Shown: positions 43,204-53,702, counted from the stretch's first letter. The stretch: DNA of 64,000 bases from Terriglobia bacterium (GCA_020073375.1 JAIQFG010000004.1:40348-104347); one strand, 5' to 3'. A program made the numbers and translations. The notes: generated by a model from the sequence alone, not told the origin.

Positions 43204-44876
43204 TCCGTTCCCTGCGATTCCCTGCCCGGCTTGCGGCAGCGGCATTGGCCGCTTTTTTCCTGATCTCGCCTGCCGGAGCCCTGGCGCAGTCTAAACCGGC
43301 ATCGGCTGAAGATTCATCTGATCCCGTCCTGCGCGCTCTGCACGCGGAACTGGCGCGCTCGAAGGCGCAGCTCAAGATGGAAAATGTCGACGCGCCGTTT
43401 TACATCGAGTACCGCATCTTCGACGTGGACCAGTTCGAGGCCTCGGCGGCGTTTGGGGCTCTGCGCGAACAAAGCCGCACGCGCCTGCGGCTCTTGCGTG
43501 CCACGGTTCTGCTCGGCGATTACAAAGTGGACAGCCTCTACGAGCGCGGCCAGGGCGTCAGCGACATTCTTCCTCTGGACAATGACGAGCTCGCCGTGCG
43601 CCATTCCATCTGGCTGGCCACCGATCAGGCCTACAAACGTGCCGGCGAGGCGCTGGCCGCGAAAAAATCGCTACTGAAGCAGCTGAACGTCGAGCAGCCG
43701 GTGGACGATTTCGCCAAGGCCGACCCAGTCCAATCCATCGGCCCGCTGGCAAAATTGGATGTGGACCAGGCCAAGTGGACAAAGATGCTGGAGTCGGCGA
43801 CGTCCGTTTACAAGCAGGACCCGCAAATCCAGGCCCTGGGCGCGCGGCTGGACTTCATCGCGCTGTCGCAGTACTTCGTGAACACCGAAGGCACATCGAC
43901 GCGGCAAGGCTCGACGCACTACCTGATCGCGCTGGCCGCCAGCGAACAGGCGGCCGATGGAATGAGGCTGGACAGGTCCCCGCAATACGCATCCAACAGC
44001 CTGGAGGAAATGCCCACGCCCGAACAGTTCCAGAAGGACGCGCTCGATCTGATTGATGGAATGAAAAAACTCCGCGAGGCCCCCATTGTGGATGAGGAGT
44101 ACCGCGGCCCGGTCCTGTTCTCGAATGACGCCGCCGCGGATATGTTTTCCGAATTGATCCTGCCCAACATCCTGGGTCGCAGGCCCGCTCCGGGACGCCC
44201 GGCGCGCACCACCGGAGCATTTGCGAGCAGCTATCGGGCTCGGGTGCTTCCCGATTTTCTTTCTGTTGTGGATGACCCGACGATGGAAACCTTCTCCGGG
44301 CACAGTCTTGCAGGAAGATATAAAGTCGATGATGAAGGCGTTCCGGTCTCACCCGTTTCCGTCGTGGATAAAGGCATCCTGGTGAATTATTTGATGGGAC
44401 GGCTGCCCATCCGCGACTTTCCATCCTCGAACGGGCACGGTCGCGCGTCAGGCGGCGGCACAACGGGGCCTGCTCCGGGAAACTTGTTCATACGAGCGGC
44501 GAAAACAAGCACGCGCGAGCAGCTCAAGAAACAGCTGATGGACCAGTGCCGTGATCGCGGAATGAAGTACGGTTATTTCGTGGATACGCTGGGACCGAGG
44601 ATGTCGCCGCGCGTGTTGTATCGAATCTGGGCGGACGATGGTCATGAAGAGCTGGTTCGCGGCGCCATTTTCAACGAGCTGGACACGCGCGCCCTGCGCA
44701 GCGATCTGGTTGCCGCTGGCGACGATCCACTTGTCAGCAACCGCGGGGGCGTGCCTTTCATTACCATCGTGAGCCCTTCGGTGCTGTTTGACGAACTCGA
44801 AGTGAAGCGCGCGGACAACAGCAAGGAAAAGCTTCCGGATTACCCGGCGCCGCCGCTGATTTCGGGGTTGAATTAA
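43200..44876 (+). CDS. secreted TldE/PmbA-like partner, zinc motif absent
   Basis: A 558-residue paralogue of the preceding protein, with its own signal peptide ending GALAQ. Where the neighbour has HEVLGH it has SELILP, so the zinc site is lost. The later blocks (DDEGVPVSPVSVVDKGILVNYLMGRLP) remain colinear. This is as in TldE, the non-catalytic half of the known heterodimer. It begins inside the stop of the first gene. Together they would form an exported TldD/E-like protease. Confidence 0.87.
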   Translation: MIRSLRFPARLAAAALAAFFLISPAGALAQSKPASAEDSSDPVLRALHAELARSKAQLKMENVDAPFYIEYRIFDVDQFEASAAFGALREQSRTRLRLLRATVLLGDYKVDSLYERGQGVSDILPLDNDELAVRHSIWLATDQAYKRAGEALAAKKSLLKQLNVEQPVDDFAKADPVQSIGPLAKLDVDQAKWTKMLESATSVYKQDPQIQALGARLDFIALSQYFVNTEGTSTRQGSTHYLIALAASEQAADGMRLDRSPQYASNSLEEMPTPEQFQKDALDLIDGMKKLREAPIVDEEYRGPVLFSNDAAADMFSELILPNILGRRPAPGRPARTTGAFASSYRARVLPDFLSVVDDPTMETFSGHSLAGRYKVDDEGVPVSPVSVVDKGILVNYLMGRLPIRDFPSSNGHGRASGGGTTGPAPGNLFIRAAKTSTREQLKKQLMDQCRDRGMKYGYFVDTLGPRMSPRVLYRIWADDGHEELVRGAIFNELDTRALRSDLVAAGDDPLVSNRGGVPFITIVSPSVLFDELEVKRADNSKEKLPDYPAPPLISGLN

Positions 44877-45187
44877 AAGTGGCGCCGGCGTCACGGGTTG
44901 CGCGACCGCCGGGCATTTGGGAATTGGGAACATACATCCCTACAAAACGCCGAAATGCAATTTGCAGGATTTGCCGGACCTGCTAAGATATTCGTGTTCA
45001 GCAGCACAAGTGCTTCTTCATTGCAGCAGCCACGTTTGCCGCTGCGTGTGTCCTGGGTTGGCGCAGCAAACGAGCCACGTTGACTTGTAAACCGAGGGAT
45101 GGAAGCCTTCGTGATTTTGGAAGCCTGTGCGAAATCGGGCATAATAGTGTGGATAAGAGCGCCAAAGAGGCGTAGAGGCAAGCAACC
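44877..45187. other. Gap of about 310 bases before aceE
   Basis: It starts with a degenerate single arm of family D (GGCGCCGGCGTCACGGG). I find no gene with coding character or ribosome site. The aceE promoter probably lies here, though I could not fix hexamers. Confidence 0.5.
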
Positions 45188-47866
45188 ATGGGGAATGAAT
45201 CCGACGTAAAGGTAGCGGGAATTGACGCCCAGGAAATCCAGGAATGGATTGAATCCTTCGAAGCTGTTTTGAAGGAGGAAGGCCGCGACGCCGCGACGCT
45301 TCTGCTGGATCGCCTTCGCGCCCGCGCCACCGATCTCGGCGTCGGCCACGCATTCACCGCGAACACTCCCTATCTCAACACGATTCCCGCTGACAAGCAG
45401 GCCATGTTCCCGGGCGATCAGGAGATCGAGCGCCGCATCAAGAGCCTGATCCGCTGGAACGCCCTGGCCATGGTCGTACGCGCCAACCGCGTGGACCACA
45501 GCATCGGCGGGCATATTTCCACCTACGCCTCCGCCGCCACGCTGTTCGAGGTCGGTTTCAATCATTTCTTCCGCGGGCGCACCGAACAGTTCGAGGGCGA
45601 CACGGTTTACCTGCAGGGACATGCTTCCCCTGGCGTTTATTCGCGCGCGTTTCTGGAAGGCCGCTTGTCGTTCAAGCAGCTCGAGAATTTCAGGCGCGAA
45701 CTCCGTCCCGATGGCGGCCTGTCTTCGTATCCGCACCCGTGGCTGATGCCGGATTTCTGGGAATATCCGACGGTGTCGATGGGCCTGAGCCCGCTCATGG
45801 CCATCTATCAAGCGCGATTCAACCGCTACCTGCAGGATCGAGGGCTGAAAACGGCCACTGACGCCAAGGTCTGGGCGTTCCTGGGAGACGGAGAGACCGA
45901 CGAGCCCGAAACGCTGGGCGCCATCACGCTGGCTTCGCGCGAACGTCTCGACAACCTGATTTTTGTCATCAATTGCAACCTGCAGCGCCTGGACGGGCCG
46001 GTGCGCGGGAATGGAAAAATCGTTCAGGAATTGGAAGCCGCGTTCCGCGGCGCCGGGTGGAACTGCATCAAGGTCCTGTGGGGCAGTGATTGGGATCCGC
46101 TGTTCGAGCGCGACACCGAGGGGCTGCTGGCAAAGCGCGTGGGCGAAATGGTGGACGGCGAAATGCAAAAGTTGTCCATCGAATCGGGCGCCTACGTTCG
46201 CGAGCACGTGTTCGGCTCCGACCCGCGCCTGCTGAAAATGGTCGAGGACTATCCGGACGAAGCGCTCCGCACACTGCGCCAGGGGGGCCACGATCCGCGC
46301 AAAGTGTACGCGGCGTATAAGGCCGCCGTGGAACATACCGGATCTCCCACCGTGATTCTCGCGCGAACCATCAAGGGCTACGGACTGGGCGAAAGCGGCG
46401 AAGGCCGGAACATCACGCACCAGCAGAAAAAGCTGAACGAAGAAGAGCTGCGCGAATTCCGCTCGCGCTTCGGCATTCCCATAAACGACGACCAGTTGCA
46501 TGAGACGCCGTTTTACCGGCCCCCCGACGACAGCCGCGAAATCCAGTACCTACGCGAGCGGCGACAGGCGCTGGGCGGCTACGTGCCAACGCGTAAGGTG
46601 CGCTCGAAGCCTCTGGTGGCGGACCACGACGCGCTATTCCGCGAATTCCACACCGGAAGCGACGGCCGCGAAGTTTCCACGACCATGGCGTTTGTCGGAA
46701 TGCTGCGGCAAATGCTGCGCGACCCGGAAATCGGCAAGCTCGTTGTGCCCATCGTACCGGACGAAGCGCGCACGTTCGGCATGGAGTCGCTCTTCCGGCA
46801 GGTGGGCATCTACAGCAGCCGCGGCCAGCTGTACGAGCCGGTTGACGTTCATACATTGCTCTATTACAAGGAAGCGAAAGACGGCCAGATCCTGGAAGAA
46901 GGCATTACGGAAGCGGGCTCGATGGGCTCGTTCATTGCCGCGGGCTCGGCGTACGCCACGCACGGGATCAACACGATTCCGTTCTTTATCTATTATTCGA
47001 TGTTCGGCCTGCAGCGCATCAGCGACTTTATCTGGGCGGCAGCCGACATGCGCTGCCGGGGATTCATGCTCGGCGGCACGGCCGGGCGCACGACGCTAGC
47101 CGGCGAAGGCCTGCAGCATCAGGACGGCAACAGCCACATCCTCGCTTTGCCCATTCCTAATATGCGCGCGTACGATCCTGCGTTTGCATTTGAGATTGCG
47201 GTCATCATCCAGGACGGCATCCGGCGGATGTACAAGGACGGCGAAAGCATTTTTTATTACATCACGGTGATGAACGAGGCCTACGCCATGCCGCCGATGC
47301 CGACGGGCGTGGAGGATGGGATTCTCAAGGGCATGTATAAGTTCCGCGCCTCGGAAAACAAGAATCCGAAGCTTCGCGCGCAACTGTTCGGCAGCGGCGC
47401 GATTCTGCGCGAGGCGCTGAAGGCCCAGGAAATCCTGGAGACGAAATACGGCGTCTCGGCCGATGTATGGAGCGTAACCAGCTACAAGGCGCTGTACACC
47501 GACGGAATCGACACCGAGCGCTGGAACCTGCTGCATCCCTCCGAACCGCCGCGAATTCCCTACGTCACGCAATGCCTGGCCGATACCGACGGAGTTCTGG
47601 TCGCGGCCTCGGATTACCTGAAGGCCTTGCCGAACATGATCAGCCGCTGGACGCCGCGGCACATGGCTGCTTTGGGCACCGACGGATTCGGCCGCAGCGA
47701 CGGCCGCGAAGCGCTGCGCGATTTCTTCGAGGTGGATGCGCGGTTCATCGCGCTGGCCACGCTCTCCGAGTTGCATCGCGAAGGCAAGATCGAGGCGTGC
47801 GTCGTGCAGAAGGCGATCCAGGAATTCGGAATCGATGCGGGCAAGCCCAATCCGCTTTATACCTGA
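45188..47866 (+). CDS. aceE: pyruvate dehydrogenase E1, homodimeric type
   Basis: Decarboxylates pyruvate and passes acetyl to E2, the entry to the TCA cycle, using thiamine diphosphate. The 892-residue single-chain length is that of the homodimeric E1. The TPP motif GDGETDEPETLGAITLASRE...N is seen around residue 235-265, and HISTYASAAT near residue 110 holds an active-site His region. The genes for E2 and E3 are not adjacent, unlike in enteric bacteria. Start ATG 45188. Confidence 0.96.
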   Translation: MGNESDVKVAGIDAQEIQEWIESFEAVLKEEGRDAATLLLDRLRARATDLGVGHAFTANTPYLNTIPADKQAMFPGDQEIERRIKSLIRWNALAMVVRANRVDHSIGGHISTYASAATLFEVGFNHFFRGRTEQFEGDTVYLQGHASPGVYSRAFLEGRLSFKQLENFRRELRPDGGLSSYPHPWLMPDFWEYPTVSMGLSPLMAIYQARFNRYLQDRGLKTATDAKVWAFLGDGETDEPETLGAITLASRERLDNLIFVINCNLQRLDGPVRGNGKIVQELEAAFRGAGWNCIKVLWGSDWDPLFERDTEGLLAKRVGEMVDGEMQKLSIESGAYVREHVFGSDPRLLKMVEDYPDEALRTLRQGGHDPRKVYAAYKAAVEHTGSPTVILARTIKGYGLGESGEGRNITHQQKKLNEEELREFRSRFGIPINDDQLHETPFYRPPDDSREIQYLRERRQALGGYVPTRKVRSKPLVADHDALFREFHTGSDGREVSTTMAFVGMLRQMLRDPEIGKLVVPIVPDEARTFGMESLFRQVGIYSSRGQLYEPVDVHTLLYYKEAKDGQILEEGITEAGSMGSFIAAGSAYATHGINTIPFFIYYSMFGLQRISDFIWAAADMRCRGFMLGGTAGRTTLAGEGLQHQDGNSHILALPIPNMRAYDPAFAFEIAVIIQDGIRRMYKDGESIFYYITVMNEAYAMPPMPTGVEDGILKGMYKFRASENKNPKLRAQLFGSGAILREALKAQEILETKYGVSADVWSVTSYKALYTDGIDTERWNLLHPSEPPRIPYVTQCLADTDGVLVAASDYLKALPNMISRWTPRHMAALGTDGFGRSDGREALRDFFEVDARFIALATLSELHREGKIEACVVQKAIQEFGIDAGKPNPLYT

Positions 47867-47915
47867 TCGGAAGCGAAAGAAACCCAGGCGCGCCCCGCGG
47901 CGTCTCACGGAACAC

Positions 47916-48329
47916 ATGATTACCGTAGTTGCCGCGCTTATCACGCGCGGCCCGAAAATTCTGGTTTGCCAGAGGCGGCGCGACGACACCTACGCGCTGC
48001 AATGGGAATTCCCCGGCGGCAAAGTCGAACCCGGGGAATCTCCCGCGCAGGCTCTGGCCCGCGAACTTCAGGAAGAACTTGGCATTACGGCCACGATCGG
48101 CAAGGAAATTTTCCGCACCAGCCACCGCTACCGCGATTCCCGCACCGAATTGGTGCTGATCTTTCTGCGCGCCGACGTCGACCCTTCCGCGCCGCTGCAA
48201 AACCTGGTCTTCGAGCGATTCGAGTGGGCCGATTCCTCAGCGTTGCCGCAATACAATTTTCTGCAGGCGGACAAGGAATTTGTCGGCTTGCTGGCTGCGA
48301 GCAAGATTCCGCTCGATGCACTTCAGTAG
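47916..48329 (+). CDS. Nudix hydrolase, MutT type
   Basis: A 137-residue pyrophosphatase. The Nudix box is complete at residues 35-57 (G-x5-E-x7-RE-x2-EE-x-G pattern). The QWEFPGGKVEPGE context matches MutT, which cleans oxidised dGTP. Its TAG stop codon (48327-48329) lies within the first bases of a family A repeat, GTAGGACAGG. It starts 50 bases after aceE on the same strand. Confidence 0.9.
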   Translation: MITVVAALITRGPKILVCQRRRDDTYALQWEFPGGKVEPGESPAQALARELQEELGITATIGKEIFRTSHRYRDSRTELVLIFLRADVDPSAPLQNLVFERFEWADSSALPQYNFLQADKEFVGLLAASKIPLDALQ

Positions 48330-48458
48330 GACAGGCTTCAGCCTGCCGGTTTTGAATTTTTCCTGAATATTAGAAAACTGCGGTGGCGCAGAATACTGGA
48401 TTGCACTGGGGGTATTGCTCCAATCAGCGGAAAACCGACAGGCTGAAGCATGTCCTAC
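48326..48458. repeat. Family A inverted repeat with wide spacer; gives stop codons on both sides
   Basis: The left arm GTAGGACAGGCTTCAGCCTG starts at 48326 and the complementary right arm ends at 48458, about 85 bases apart. The TAG of the left arm is the stop codon of the MutT-type gene. The TAG of the right arm, read on the minus strand, is the stop codon of the convergent SDR gene. Confidence 0.9.
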
Positions 48459-49189
48459 GTGAGGGCCCTCCCGCCATCGACCACGATTACCTGTCCGGTG
48501 ATGAATGGCGACTTGGCCAGAAACAACACGGCGTCTTCAATGTCTTGCGGCTTGCCGGTGCGGCCCAGAGGCGCGCGGCGGACGTAATCCTCGGATAATT
48601 CGGGCGCGTCGCCGGGAAATGAGATTGTTCCGGGGGCGACGGCGTTCACGGTAATCTCCGGCGCGAGCGCGCGCGCCATGCACCGCGTCAGCATGATCAC
48701 GCCGGCCTTGGACACGCAATAGTGCGTGTAGGACGGCCACGCCAGCAGGCCGCCCAACGACGCAAAATTGACGATCCGGCCGCTGCCGCTTTGCCGCAGC
48801 AGCCGCGCCGCCACCTGCGAGCACAGGAATTGCGATTTCAAATTCGTGTCCAGAATCGTGTCCCACTGTTCTTCGGTCAATTCCTCGAATTTCGCGGGGA
48901 AAAACATTCCGGCATTGTTCACCAGAATATCGAGGCGCCCGAAGTCGGCCTCAACAGCCGCAAAAAGCGCGCCGACGTCCGCTCGCTTCGCGACGTCGCC
49001 CTGAATGGCCGCCGAGCGCCTGCCCATCGCCCGGATTTGGGCGGCGACATCCTCGGCCGCATCGCGGGAGTTGCGGTAGTTGACAATCACGTCCGCGCCT
49101 TCCGACGCCAGGCGCAACGCCACCCCGCGACCGATGCGTTTGGCAGCGCCGGTGACCAGAGCGACTTTTCCCGCAAGAGACGATGGCAT
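48455..49189 (-). CDS. SDR-family oxidoreductase (FabG/pteridine reductase-like)
   Basis: A 244-residue classical SDR with TGAAKRIGRGVAL at the N-terminus, NNAG, and the catalytic YCVSK in full, unlike the SDR at 18749. The close resemblance of AAKRIGR to pteridine reductases and FabG is noted, but the substrate is open. It ends in VVVDGG-like segments. Its stop codon is contributed by the adjoining family A repeat. Confidence 0.9.
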   Translation of the reverse strand: MPSSLAGKVALVTGAAKRIGRGVALRLASEGADVIVNYRNSRDAAEDVAAQIRAMGRRSAAIQGDVAKRADVGALFAAVEADFGRLDILVNNAGMFFPAKFEELTEEQWDTILDTNLKSQFLCSQVAARLLRQSGSGRIVNFASLGGLLAWPSYTHYCVSKAGVIMLTRCMARALAPEITVNAVAPGTISFPGDAPELSEDYVRRAPLGRTGKPQDIEDAVLFLAKSPFITGQVIVVDGGRALT

Positions 49190-49239
49190 GGTGAATTTGC
49201 TCTCCTTGTTCCGCGCTCAAACATCCTAACGCAGGACAA

Positions 49240-49341
49240 GTAGCACAGCCACTCTTGGCTGTGTGGGTTTGTGGGCCATCGCTACGTCACAGTCCCAATC
49301 GAGATTGCCAAAAACCACGCGGCCAAGAGTGGCTGTGCTAC
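49240..49341. repeat. Family F paired inverted repeat
   Basis: GTAGCACAGCCACTCTTGGC is answered by GGCCAAGAGTGGCTGTGCTA about 60 bases on. It lies upstream of the divergent SDR and EamA genes. Only one copy of this family was found. Confidence 0.85.
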
Positions 49342-49464
49342 GAAAGGCCGCTCCGAACCACTGTATGAATCGATAAGGCGAACCTCCCGCTATCCGCGAA
49401 GCCGCAATCCCGATGCCGAGGCAAGCCCGCGGGGAAAAAAATGGTAGATTGTCGGAGAGGTTTT

Positions 49465-50424
49465 ATGGCCGAAACCGCCGTCCATCGCCCCGCGTGGAAG
49501 ACGCTGCTGGCGTTCGCCATCATTTATTTCGTGTGGGGATCCACGTACCTGGCCATACGCGTCGGGGTGCGCGAAGTGCCTCCGTTTCTTCTGGCGGGGA
49601 TTCGTTTTTTCCTTGCGGGACTAATTCTGTACGCCTGGACGATCGCACGCGGCGAGCGATCGCCAAATTTGCGGCAATGGATGTCGGCGTTCCTGCTGGC
49701 CATCCTGATTTTCGTTCTCGATTACGGACTGTTGTTCTGGGCCGAGCGGCGCGTGCCTTCCGGGCTTGCGGCCGTGATGATGGCCATGATCCCGGCGTTT
49801 CTGGCGTTCTTTGAAATCCTGATCCTGCGCACGCAAACCCTCACGGTGCGGCTGGCGGGCGCTCTGTTGATCGGCTTGGGTGGAGTGTACGTGCTGGTGA
49901 GCCGGTCGATAAATTTGGGCGGGGCGCCCATCGACAAGATGGGCGCGGCGGCGCTGATCGTGGCATCGCTGGGCTGGTCGATCGGGTCGGTGCTCACGCG
50001 CAAGCTGCCGCTGCCGCCGTCCAAAGTGATGAGTTCGGGATCTCAGATGCTGGCCGGCGGGGTGTGCCTGGGGATTACATCCGTCGCGCTCGGCGAATAT
50101 CACGGCTTTCGCCCGCAGGATGTCTCGCGCGGAGCATGGCTTGCCCTGGCTTACCTGATTTTCGCCGGCTCCATCCTCGCGTATACCGCCTATCTCTGGC
50201 TGATTCATCACGAATCGCCCACCAAAGTAGGGACATACGCATATGTGAATCCCGTGGTGGCCGTGCTGTTCGGATATTTCCTGGGCGGCGAAACGATTGG
50301 CTCGCGCACGATTCTGGGCACGCTTTTTATCCTGGTCAGCGTGGTGGTGATCACCACGACGCGAAAAAAGAGCCCGAAAAAGGCGCTTCCGGCGGAGCCT
50401 GCGCCGGAAGCCGCGGAATCGTGA
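49465..50424 (+). CDS. EamA-family (DMT) transporter
   Basis: A 319-residue inner-membrane transporter with about ten transmembrane segments in two EamA repeats. FVWGSTYLAIRVGV begins the first repeat, and HHESPTKVGTYAYVNPVVAVLFGYFLGGE lies in the second. RhaT/YedA-like members export amino acids or other small metabolites. The ATG at 49465 has GGAGAGG upstream; an ATG 8 codons earlier is less likely. The racemase gene begins 2 bases after its stop. Confidence 0.9.
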   Translation: MAETAVHRPAWKTLLAFAIIYFVWGSTYLAIRVGVREVPPFLLAGIRFFLAGLILYAWTIARGERSPNLRQWMSAFLLAILIFVLDYGLLFWAERRVPSGLAAVMMAMIPAFLAFFEILILRTQTLTVRLAGALLIGLGGVYVLVSRSINLGGAPIDKMGAAALIVASLGWSIGSVLTRKLPLPPSKVMSSGSQMLAGGVCLGITSVALGEYHGFRPQDVSRGAWLALAYLIFAGSILAYTAYLWLIHHESPTKVGTYAYVNPVVAVLFGYFLGGETIGSRTILGTLFILVSVVVITTTRKKSPKKALPAEPAPEAAES

Positions 50425-50425
50425 A

Positions 50426-51148
50426 ATGGAATTTCCGGAAAACGCCCGGCGGAATTCATCCACGAAACAGATCGGCATTGTCGGATGCAGCTTCGAGGGT
50501 GCGGCGCTCTGTTACCGCACGATTTGCCTGGAGGCGGAAGCGCTGATGGGCAAGCACGCGCATCCCGAGATCACGATGCACACCATCGCCCTCGCGGAAT
50601 ACATGCCGTATTTTCCCTCGGGAGACTGGAACGGCGTGGCCGCGCTGATGCTGCGCTCCGCGCAGGCGCTGCAGCGCGGCGGAGCCGATTTCCTGATTTG
50701 CCCGGACAACACAATCCACCAGGCTCTCCCGTATGTGCTGCCGGCTTCCCCCCTGCCGTGGCTGCACATCGCCGAGGAAGTCGGCAAGGAAGCCCACAGG
50801 CGCGGATTCAGCCACCTGGGATTGACCGGAACGAAGTTTCTGGTTCGCGGCCCCGTATATGCGGAAAAGCTGGATGCGCTGGGCATCCGCTACACGATAC
50901 CCACCGAGGCCCAGCAGGACGGCATCAACCGGATTATTTTCGAGGAACTAGTCCGGGACCAGCGAAAGCCGGAGTCCTTGCTCTATTTCCAGCAGGTCAT
51001 CCAGGAATTCAAGAACCGGGGCTGCGACGCGGTCGTGTTGGGTTGCACCGAGATTCCCCTGCTGGTCAACGATGGGAACTCCCCGCTGCCCACGCTCGAT
51101 TCGACGCGCCTATTGGCTCGCGCGGCCCTGCGCTATGCGCTCGGCTGA
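50426..51148 (+). CDS. aspartate/glutamate racemase-family protein
   Basis: A 240-residue member of the Asp/Glu racemase superfamily. The second catalytic Cys is in GCTEIPLL. At the first site the sequence is CPDNTIH, so the cysteine is one residue away from its usual place relative to the Asn-Thr, and activity might be altered. It probably converts or racemises an acidic amino acid. It is tightly coupled to the upstream EamA transporter. Confidence 0.83.
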   Translation: MEFPENARRNSSTKQIGIVGCSFEGAALCYRTICLEAEALMGKHAHPEITMHTIALAEYMPYFPSGDWNGVAALMLRSAQALQRGGADFLICPDNTIHQALPYVLPASPLPWLHIAEEVGKEAHRRGFSHLGLTGTKFLVRGPVYAEKLDALGIRYTIPTEAQQDGINRIIFEELVRDQRKPESLLYFQQVIQEFKNRGCDAVVLGCTEIPLLVNDGNSPLPTLDSTRLLARAALRYALG

Positions 51149-51206
51149 TCCCCGAAATTTCACGCAACCCGGCACGTATGCTAGTCTTCAATGCCTCGGA
51201 GGGAAA

Positions 51207-51926
51207 ATGAAACTGGATTTGCTGGCGATCGCCCCGCACCCGGATGACGTGGAGTTGACCTGCGGCGGCACACTTCTGAAGGCCCACGACCAGGGCTATA
51301 AGACCGGCATCCTGGATTTGACCGCCGGCGAAATGGGCACGCGCGGCACGCCGGAAACGCGGCTCAAGGAGGCCGCCAGGGCAGGCCGCATTCTGCGCGT
51401 GGCGCATCGCGAGAATTTGCGCCTGCCCGACGCACATCTGGAAGTCAGCAAGGATTTCAAAATGGCGATCGCCCGCCGCATCCGGGCGCTCCAACCGCAT
51501 ACGGTGATCCTTCCCTACTGGGACGGGCGCCACCCGGACCACTACACCGCTTCGCGCCTGGCCTACGAGGGCTGCTTCCTGGCAGGGCTCAAGCAATTAC
51601 CCATTGAGGGCGAGGCCTTTCGCCCGTTCAAGATTCTGTACGCGACGGTCTACTACAAGGAAGTGCGCCCCACGTTCGTGGTGGATATTTCGCCCTACTT
51701 TGACCGCCGGTACAAGGCGATCCTCGCGTATGGCTCGCAGTTCCGGCCAAAAACCAAGGACAAGAAATCGAAGGTGGATATCCCGCTCGATCGCCTGCAT
51801 CAGGAGGTGAACCTGATCGCTCGCTATTTCGGGCACTTGGCCGGAGTCGAATACGCCGAGCCGTTCCTGGTGAAGGAAGTGATGCAGGTGGATGACGTGG
51901 TGAAACTGCCTGTGAGGTCGATATAG
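51207..51926 (+). CDS. bshB1: bacillithiol biosynthesis deacetylase BshB1
   Basis: Removes the acetyl group from GlcNAc-malate in bacillithiol synthesis. The 239-residue zinc deacetylase of the LmbE/PIG-L family has PHPDDVEL (H11, D13, D14) and YWDGRHPDHYTAS as metal and catalytic sites; the body with TGILDLTAGEMGTRG is typical of BshB1. The ATG at 51207 has GGAGGG upstream. bshA and bshC are not in the window. The YfiT/BstA-type gene at 10495 belongs to the same thiol metabolism. Confidence 0.9.
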   Translation: MKLDLLAIAPHPDDVELTCGGTLLKAHDQGYKTGILDLTAGEMGTRGTPETRLKEAARAGRILRVAHRENLRLPDAHLEVSKDFKMAIARRIRALQPHTVILPYWDGRHPDHYTASRLAYEGCFLAGLKQLPIEGEAFRPFKILYATVYYKEVRPTFVVDISPYFDRRYKAILAYGSQFRPKTKDKKSKVDIPLDRLHQEVNLIARYFGHLAGVEYAEPFLVKEVMQVDDVVKLPVRSI

Positions 51927-51931
51927 ATCTG

Positions 51932-52008
51932 GTAGGACAGGCTTCAGCCTGTCGGTTTTGGGGAGCGGCCAGGAAGACCTAAAAGCGACAGGCTGAAGCC
52001 TGTCCTAC
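51932..52008. repeat. Family A paired inverted repeat; gives a stop codon
   Basis: Arms GTAGGACAGGCTTCAGCCTG and complement. The right arm's TAG on the minus strand is the stop codon (52005-52007) of the 73-residue gene. Confidence 0.9.
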
Positions 52009-52226
52009 CTGGCGTCGCCGCCCTGGGCCATCGCGTAACCGGGCAAGTTCTGTCCCTCGCCCTGGCGCTCGACGCGGATGCGGATCATGGACGCGGTAGC
52101 AGCGCCGGTGGGGCGCAGGACGGCAATCGTGGACAGTGCCTCGTTATAAAGCTTGGTGACCAGAAAGGTTTCCTCGGTCCCCACCTTCTTCCAGACCTGT
52201 CCGATTTGGATTTTCTGACCCGACAT
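52005..52226 (-). CDS. small hypothetical protein (73 aa)
   Basis: A short soluble protein, probably beta-rich: SGQKIQIGQVWKKVGTEETFLVTKLYNEAL resembles a small barrel. The stop codon is the TAG of the adjoining family A repeat, so the last residues depend on where that element lies. I recognise no family. Confidence 0.55.
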   Translation of the reverse strand: MSGQKIQIGQVWKKVGTEETFLVTKLYNEALSTIAVLRPTGAATASMIRIRVERQGEGQNLPGYAMAQGGDAR

Positions 52227-52396
52227 TCGCGCCTGCCATTTCCCGGCTCGCCAGAGCCTGCAACGAGGTTAGTGAGAACTCCGCCGAGTGTCAATGCTTG
52301 GCCAAGGCGCGCTTTCCACCGCAAGCTAGGAAACCAAATCGCACCCGGAACCATCTGATGGGAAAGAGAAGTTACCGCGTGTGCGCGGGTGTATTG

Positions 52397-52402
52397 TATA
52401 AT
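52397..52402 (+). promoter_or_regulatory. Probable -10 element of the M48 protease gene
   Basis: A perfect TATAAT lies 29 bases before the M48 ATG. No good -35 hexamer is found at the correct spacing, so it may rely on an activator. Confidence 0.45.
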
Positions 52403-52430
52403 GCGATGTGAAGTGTTATCTGGAGGAGCT

Positions 52431-53639
<1,209 letters not shown>

Positions 53640-53664
53640 TTCGCCCGCAAGCAATTCAAAAATA

Positions 53665-53702
53665 AACAAGGCGCCCGAAGGAATTGGGCGCCTTGTTTTT
53701 TT
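53665..53702 (+). terminator. Strong Rho-independent terminator of the M48 protease gene
   Basis: A 12-base perfect stem, AACAAGGCGCCC and its complement, with a 9-base loop runs into seven Ts. It begins 26 bases after the stop. Confidence 0.92.

Noticed and set aside
42091..43245. Open frame antisense to the tldD-like gene
   Set aside because: Composition effect only; the plus-strand frame has the zinc motif and signal peptide.
44891..46501. A 536-residue frame antisense to aceE
   Set aside because: aceE is certain on the plus strand; the antisense sequence has no recognisable motif.
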